NCBI GenBank assembly: GCA_017940105.1
Contig: JAGAZG010000089.1
Coordinates: forward strand, 1 to 7,425
Length of the DNA stretch: 7,425 bases
Source: Mailhella sp.
GTDB taxonomy: Bacteria; Desulfobacterota; Desulfovibrionia; Desulfovibrionales; Desulfovibrionaceae
Reading direction: 5' to 3'
In this document: positions 5,432 to 7,425 of the stretch, in pieces
How the letters are laid out: each line of letters opens with the position of its first letter
How positions within the stretch are numbered: position 1 is the first letter of the stretch
The notes under the pieces: model-generated
What the model was told of the DNA's origin: nothing
What the model saw: only the letters and a program-made list of their open reading frames with translations
The model's database searches: none
Program-made: the position numbers and the translations under genes

Positions 5432-7069
5432 TTATTTTATGAGTTCATCTAAGCAGGCCTTTGTTTCGTCAGAGAGACTCCATGCAGAGCTCATTTTTTC
5501 GGCAAGTTCCTTCACCGTGAGCATTTCGCCAGAGCCCTGCGGAATTTTAGCGTTCAGGTCGGCTCCTTTTTCTGCAAGCAGGCGAATCAGGCCTGCATCG
5601 TCAGCTCTGATGGCGCAGACAAGGGGGGTATAGCCGTCAGTGTCCGCAGCATTGGGATTGGCACCGGATTCAAGCAGCAGTCTGGCGGAGTCAGCCGCCT
5701 TGCTGCTTACTGCATAATGCAGTGCCGTTTCGCCTCGCGCATTGCTTATGTTCGGGTTGCCGCCGGCCTTGAGCATGGCCTGCAAAAATTCCGCAGGCAG
5801 CGGCTCATCTCCGGATCCCTTGATGGCGTCAAACAGAACAGGGGTTTTTCTGGGACCCATGCCACCGCGGTCATTCTGCACAAGGTTGGGGTCAGCGCCG
5901 GCGGCAAGCATGAGGTTCAGCATTTCGACGCTGCGCCCGCTTTCGCTGCCAAGCCATGCATGCAGGATGGGGTGTCCCATGGCGTCCATGCGGTTCAGGT
6001 CGGGTTTTGCAGCAAGCACTGCCTTGAATATATCCTGTCCTTCAGCTCCGGTTCTGCCTGCGTACATGGCATTTTCGGCAATAGAGCGGTCAAATCCATC
6101 ATCTGCCCAGTTGACGTCTGCTCCAGCTTCTATGAAAGCCTTGACGACTTCGACCTTTTTATCACGGAATTTTGGTCCGCAGCGACCATCAAGATACACC
6201 ATGAGCGCTGGCCAGCCTTCTTTTGCATGCGGGACTTTTGCATCGCCAGAAACAGCGGCATTGGGATTGGCTCCTGCTTTGAGCGCTTTTATGACGGACT
6301 GTGGATCCGCGCCGCCATTGCTGACCAGGGTAATAAAGTCTGCGTCTGCTGCGGAGTCGGCGTCGCCAACGGCATTGGAAGAACCGTTTTCAGACGACGT
6401 ATTATCTGTTTTTCGGATATTTTCGTCCGTGTTCGCCGCCTGTACGCCGCCGAATGGTTCAGGCTTGTCTGGACTGGCTGCCGGCTCTGCTGAACCTCCA
6501 TTATCACCGCTCCCGTTCGTCGGTTCGCCGGCAATGTTTGCTTCAGGGGTGTCCGTGCCGCCAGAAGTTTGGATTTCGCCTTCCTGACCGTTGCCTCCTG
6601 GTTTTTCAGCGGTTTCCGGTTTGGCTTCCTGCCCTTCGGCATTTGCCACGGCGGGGTCGCCTCCTGCGGGCTGATCTCCGCCGACGTTTGCAGCAGCTGG
6701 TTCTTTAATGCTTCCGGCCAGTGCCGGGATGCCCTTGAGTTCAGCGCGCACTGCATCTTCATCGACGGTAACGCTGGCGCGTACGGCAACCAGCTTTTTC
6801 TGCTTGCCGCTTTCAAGCACTTCAATGCTGGTCAGATTATTGACTTTGCGGAACAGCGGCCTCAGTTCCATGGCATGCTTTTTGGCTAATTCGGGCGTGA
6901 TTATTTCGTTCAGGCACTGGCGCAGGGCATTCATGCGGCTGTTGCCTTCAGCCGCTGCCGCGTTTTTGCCGGTGGCGTTCACTTCGTATACGGCTGCCTG
7001 AGACGAGAGCGGTTGACCCGCAAACAACAGGGCTGCCACAGACATGGCTAAGCAAAGGCGTTTGGACAT
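5432..7069 (-). CDS. Exported ankyrin-repeat protein with N-terminal FlgT-N/LPP20-like domain
   Basis: A 545-residue protein. Residues 1-25 form a Sec signal peptide (MSKRL, a hydrophobic stretch VAALLFAG, then SSQA before the likely cut). Residues about 26-114 form a compact domain opening VYEVNATGKNAAAAEGNSRMNALR and ending in strand VAVRASVTVDEDAVRAEL. The A-x-GK start, helix and closing V-A-x-V strand resemble the FlgT N-terminal/LPP20 fold, and the 1256-residue protein downstream has the same domain. Residues about 120-240 are a low-complexity linker rich in Gly, Pro, Glu, Asp, Asn and Ser, probably disordered. Residues about 245-510 hold roughly seven ankyrin repeats, marked by seven GANPN/GADVN/KPDLN-type loops and by GETALHYAV and GYTPLVCAI. 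Ankyrin repeats bind protein partners, so an exported scaffold is likely. The partner is unknown. It lies 10 bases after the protease gene and 17 before the next ankyrin gene. Confidence 0.93.
   Translation of the reverse strand: MSKRLCLAMSVAALLFAGQPLSSQAAVYEVNATGKNAAAAEGNSRMNALRQCLNEIITPELAKKHAMELRPLFRKVNNLTSIEVLESGKQKKLVAVRASVTVDEDAVRAELKGIPALAGSIKEPAAANVGGDQPAGGDPAVANAEGQEAKPETAEKPGGNGQEGEIQTSGGTDTPEANIAGEPTNGSGDNGGSAEPAASPDKPEPFGGVQAANTDENIRKTDNTSSENGSSNAVGDADSAADADFITLVSNGGADPQSVIKALKAGANPNAAVSGDAKVPHAKEGWPALMVYLDGRCGPKFRDKKVEVVKAFIEAGADVNWADDGFDRSIAENAMYAGRTGAEGQDIFKAVLAAKPDLNRMDAMGHPILHAWLGSESGRSVEMLNLMLAAGADPNLVQNDRGGMGPRKTPVLFDAIKGSGDEPLPAEFLQAMLKAGGNPNISNARGETALHYAVSSKAADSARLLLESGANPNAADTDGYTPLVCAIRADDAGLIRLLAEKGADLNAKIPQGSGEMLTVKELAEKMSSAWSLSDETKACLDELIK
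6350..6712 (-). other. Low-complexity linker coding region
   Basis: Codes for residues about 120-240 of the 545-residue protein. The segment has almost no bulky hydrophobic residues and is rich in Gly, Pro, Ala, Asn, Ser and acidic residues. It separates the N-terminal domain from the ankyrin stack. It looks like a flexible spacer and holds no exact tandem repeat. Confidence 0.7.
6728..6994 (-). other. FlgT-N/LPP20-like domain, copy 1 (in the 545-residue protein)
   Basis: Codes for residues about 26-114. It aligns almost without gaps to residues 27-118 of the 1256-residue protein: AV near the mature N-terminus, then GK, a helix with N-(S/A)-(R/K)-x-x-A-(L/V)-R, a conserved LxKK/AKK segment, and the closing V-x-A-x-V-x-(V/I)-D-x-D-A-(V/L)-R-A-x-L. 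The likeness between the two copies is seen directly; the link to FlgT/LPP20 is recalled from family patterns and is less certain. Confidence 0.6.
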
Positions 7070-7075
7070 GATAAG

Positions 7076-7080
7076 CTCCT
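7076..7080 (-). promoter_or_regulatory. Ribosome binding site AGGAG for the 545-residue ankyrin protein
   Basis: AGGAG sits 6 bases before the ATG at 7067-7069. It decides the start: an in-frame ATG ten codons upstream (7097-7099) lies inside the protease coding sequence, has no such site, and would place MIVLSNKELI ahead of a well-formed signal peptide. The first A of AGGAG is the last base of the protease stop codon TAA (7080-7082). Confidence 0.85.
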
Positions 7081-7425
7081 TATTGGACAGAACAATCACG
7101 GGAAGGGGCTATGCCTGTTCCCTCCCAGTCGTCATCGCTGCCTGGGTACAGCATTTTTTCGGTGGTCAGTTTGAGAACGCTTCCGTCAGACAGGGGAAAA
7201 ATGTTTTGCACGCAGGCCTTGCCTGCGCTTTGCGTTCCATGCGTGCGGGCTCTGCCCGCTGCAGTAAGCGATGCTATGAACAGTTCGGCGGCGCTGGCTG
7301 TAAACTGGTCTTGCATGATCGTCAGAGGCAGGTCAGACCATTTGCCGTTTTTTGACGCTATGGTTTCGCGCGTGTTAAGCCGGTCTTTAAGTCGCATAAC
7401 GGTGACGCCTTTTTTTAAAAAAAGC
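7080..7425 (-). CDS. S41-family C-terminal processing peptidase, 3' end only (partial at right edge)
   Basis: This is the C-terminal end (about 114 residues) of an S41 serine protease; the frame stays open to the window edge, so the start lies outside. Visible are a FLKKGVTV strand upstream of the catalytic core, then PLTIMQDQFTASAAELF, whose serine in TASAAE matches the S41 nucleophile (codon near 7293-7295). Twenty-five residues later comes GKACVQ, whose lysine (codon near 7218-7220) matches the catalytic lysine; that Ser-to-Lys spacing is what Tsp/CtpA-type enzymes show. PLSDGSVLKLTTEKMLYPG and the WEGTGIAPS turn match the family's closing strands. The protein ends right after this turn, without the C-terminal extension of the long Prc type. 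Family members are normally exported and cleave proteins near their C-termini. PDZ domain and signal peptide cannot be seen here. Its stop codon abuts the next gene, so it heads or belongs to the same operon. Confidence 0.9.
   Translation of the reverse strand, partial: LFLKKGVTVMRLKDRLNTRETIASKNGKWSDLPLTIMQDQFTASAAELFIASLTAAGRARTHGTQSAGKACVQNIFPLSDGSVLKLTTEKMLYPGSDDDWEGTGIAPSRDCSVQ

Noticed and set aside
5742..6587. Plus-strand open frame of 281 codons
   Set aside because: Antisense to the ankyrin and linker coding region, low complexity, no ribosome binding site seen and no family resemblance.
6289..6825. Minus-strand open frame of 178 codons overlapping the 545-residue gene
   Set aside because: Shifted-frame reading of the linker region with no signal peptide or domain; the overlapping frame carries clear ankyrin and signal features.

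Overview
All credible genes in this window lie on the minus strand, so the biological order runs from high coordinates to low. The layout is: (1) the 3' end of an S41-family (C-terminal processing / tail-specific) serine protease gene, cut by the right edge; (2) a 545-residue exported protein with an N-terminal FlgT-N/LPP20-like domain, a long Pro/Gly/Asp/Asn-rich linker and about seven ankyrin repeats; (3) a 494-residue exported protein made almost entirely of about eleven ankyrin repeats; (4) a 1256-residue exported protein with the same N-terminal domain as (2), four tandem immunoglobulin-like beta-sandwich repeats, a long helical region and a cysteine-rich tail; (5) at the left edge, an ankyrin-coding frame that runs out of the window and lacks a convincing start.

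The gaps are 10, 17 and 40 bases, no terminator is visible between genes, and the protease stop codon shares a base with the next gene's ribosome binding site. This is best read as one polycistronic operon. The three complete proteins all carry Sec-type signal peptides, and S41 proteases of this type are normally exported, so the unit appears to act in the periplasm or outside the cell. A possible arrangement is a secreted scaffold set (ankyrins plus a large beta-sandwich protein) working with an envelope protease. That role is inference: no enzyme motif other than the protease's was recognised and no gene name can be assigned.

The organism looks like a Gram-negative bacterium of moderate, somewhat GC-rich composition with good Shine-Dalgarno sites. 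The mix of exported ankyrin proteins, a FlgT/LPP20-like domain and an S41 protease would fit a proteobacterial lineage such as Desulfovibrio and relatives, but this is a weak guess made without any search. No tRNA, rRNA, CRISPR, insertion sequence or phage gene was seen. No gene-free stretch exceeds 300 bases; the longest gap is 40 bases.
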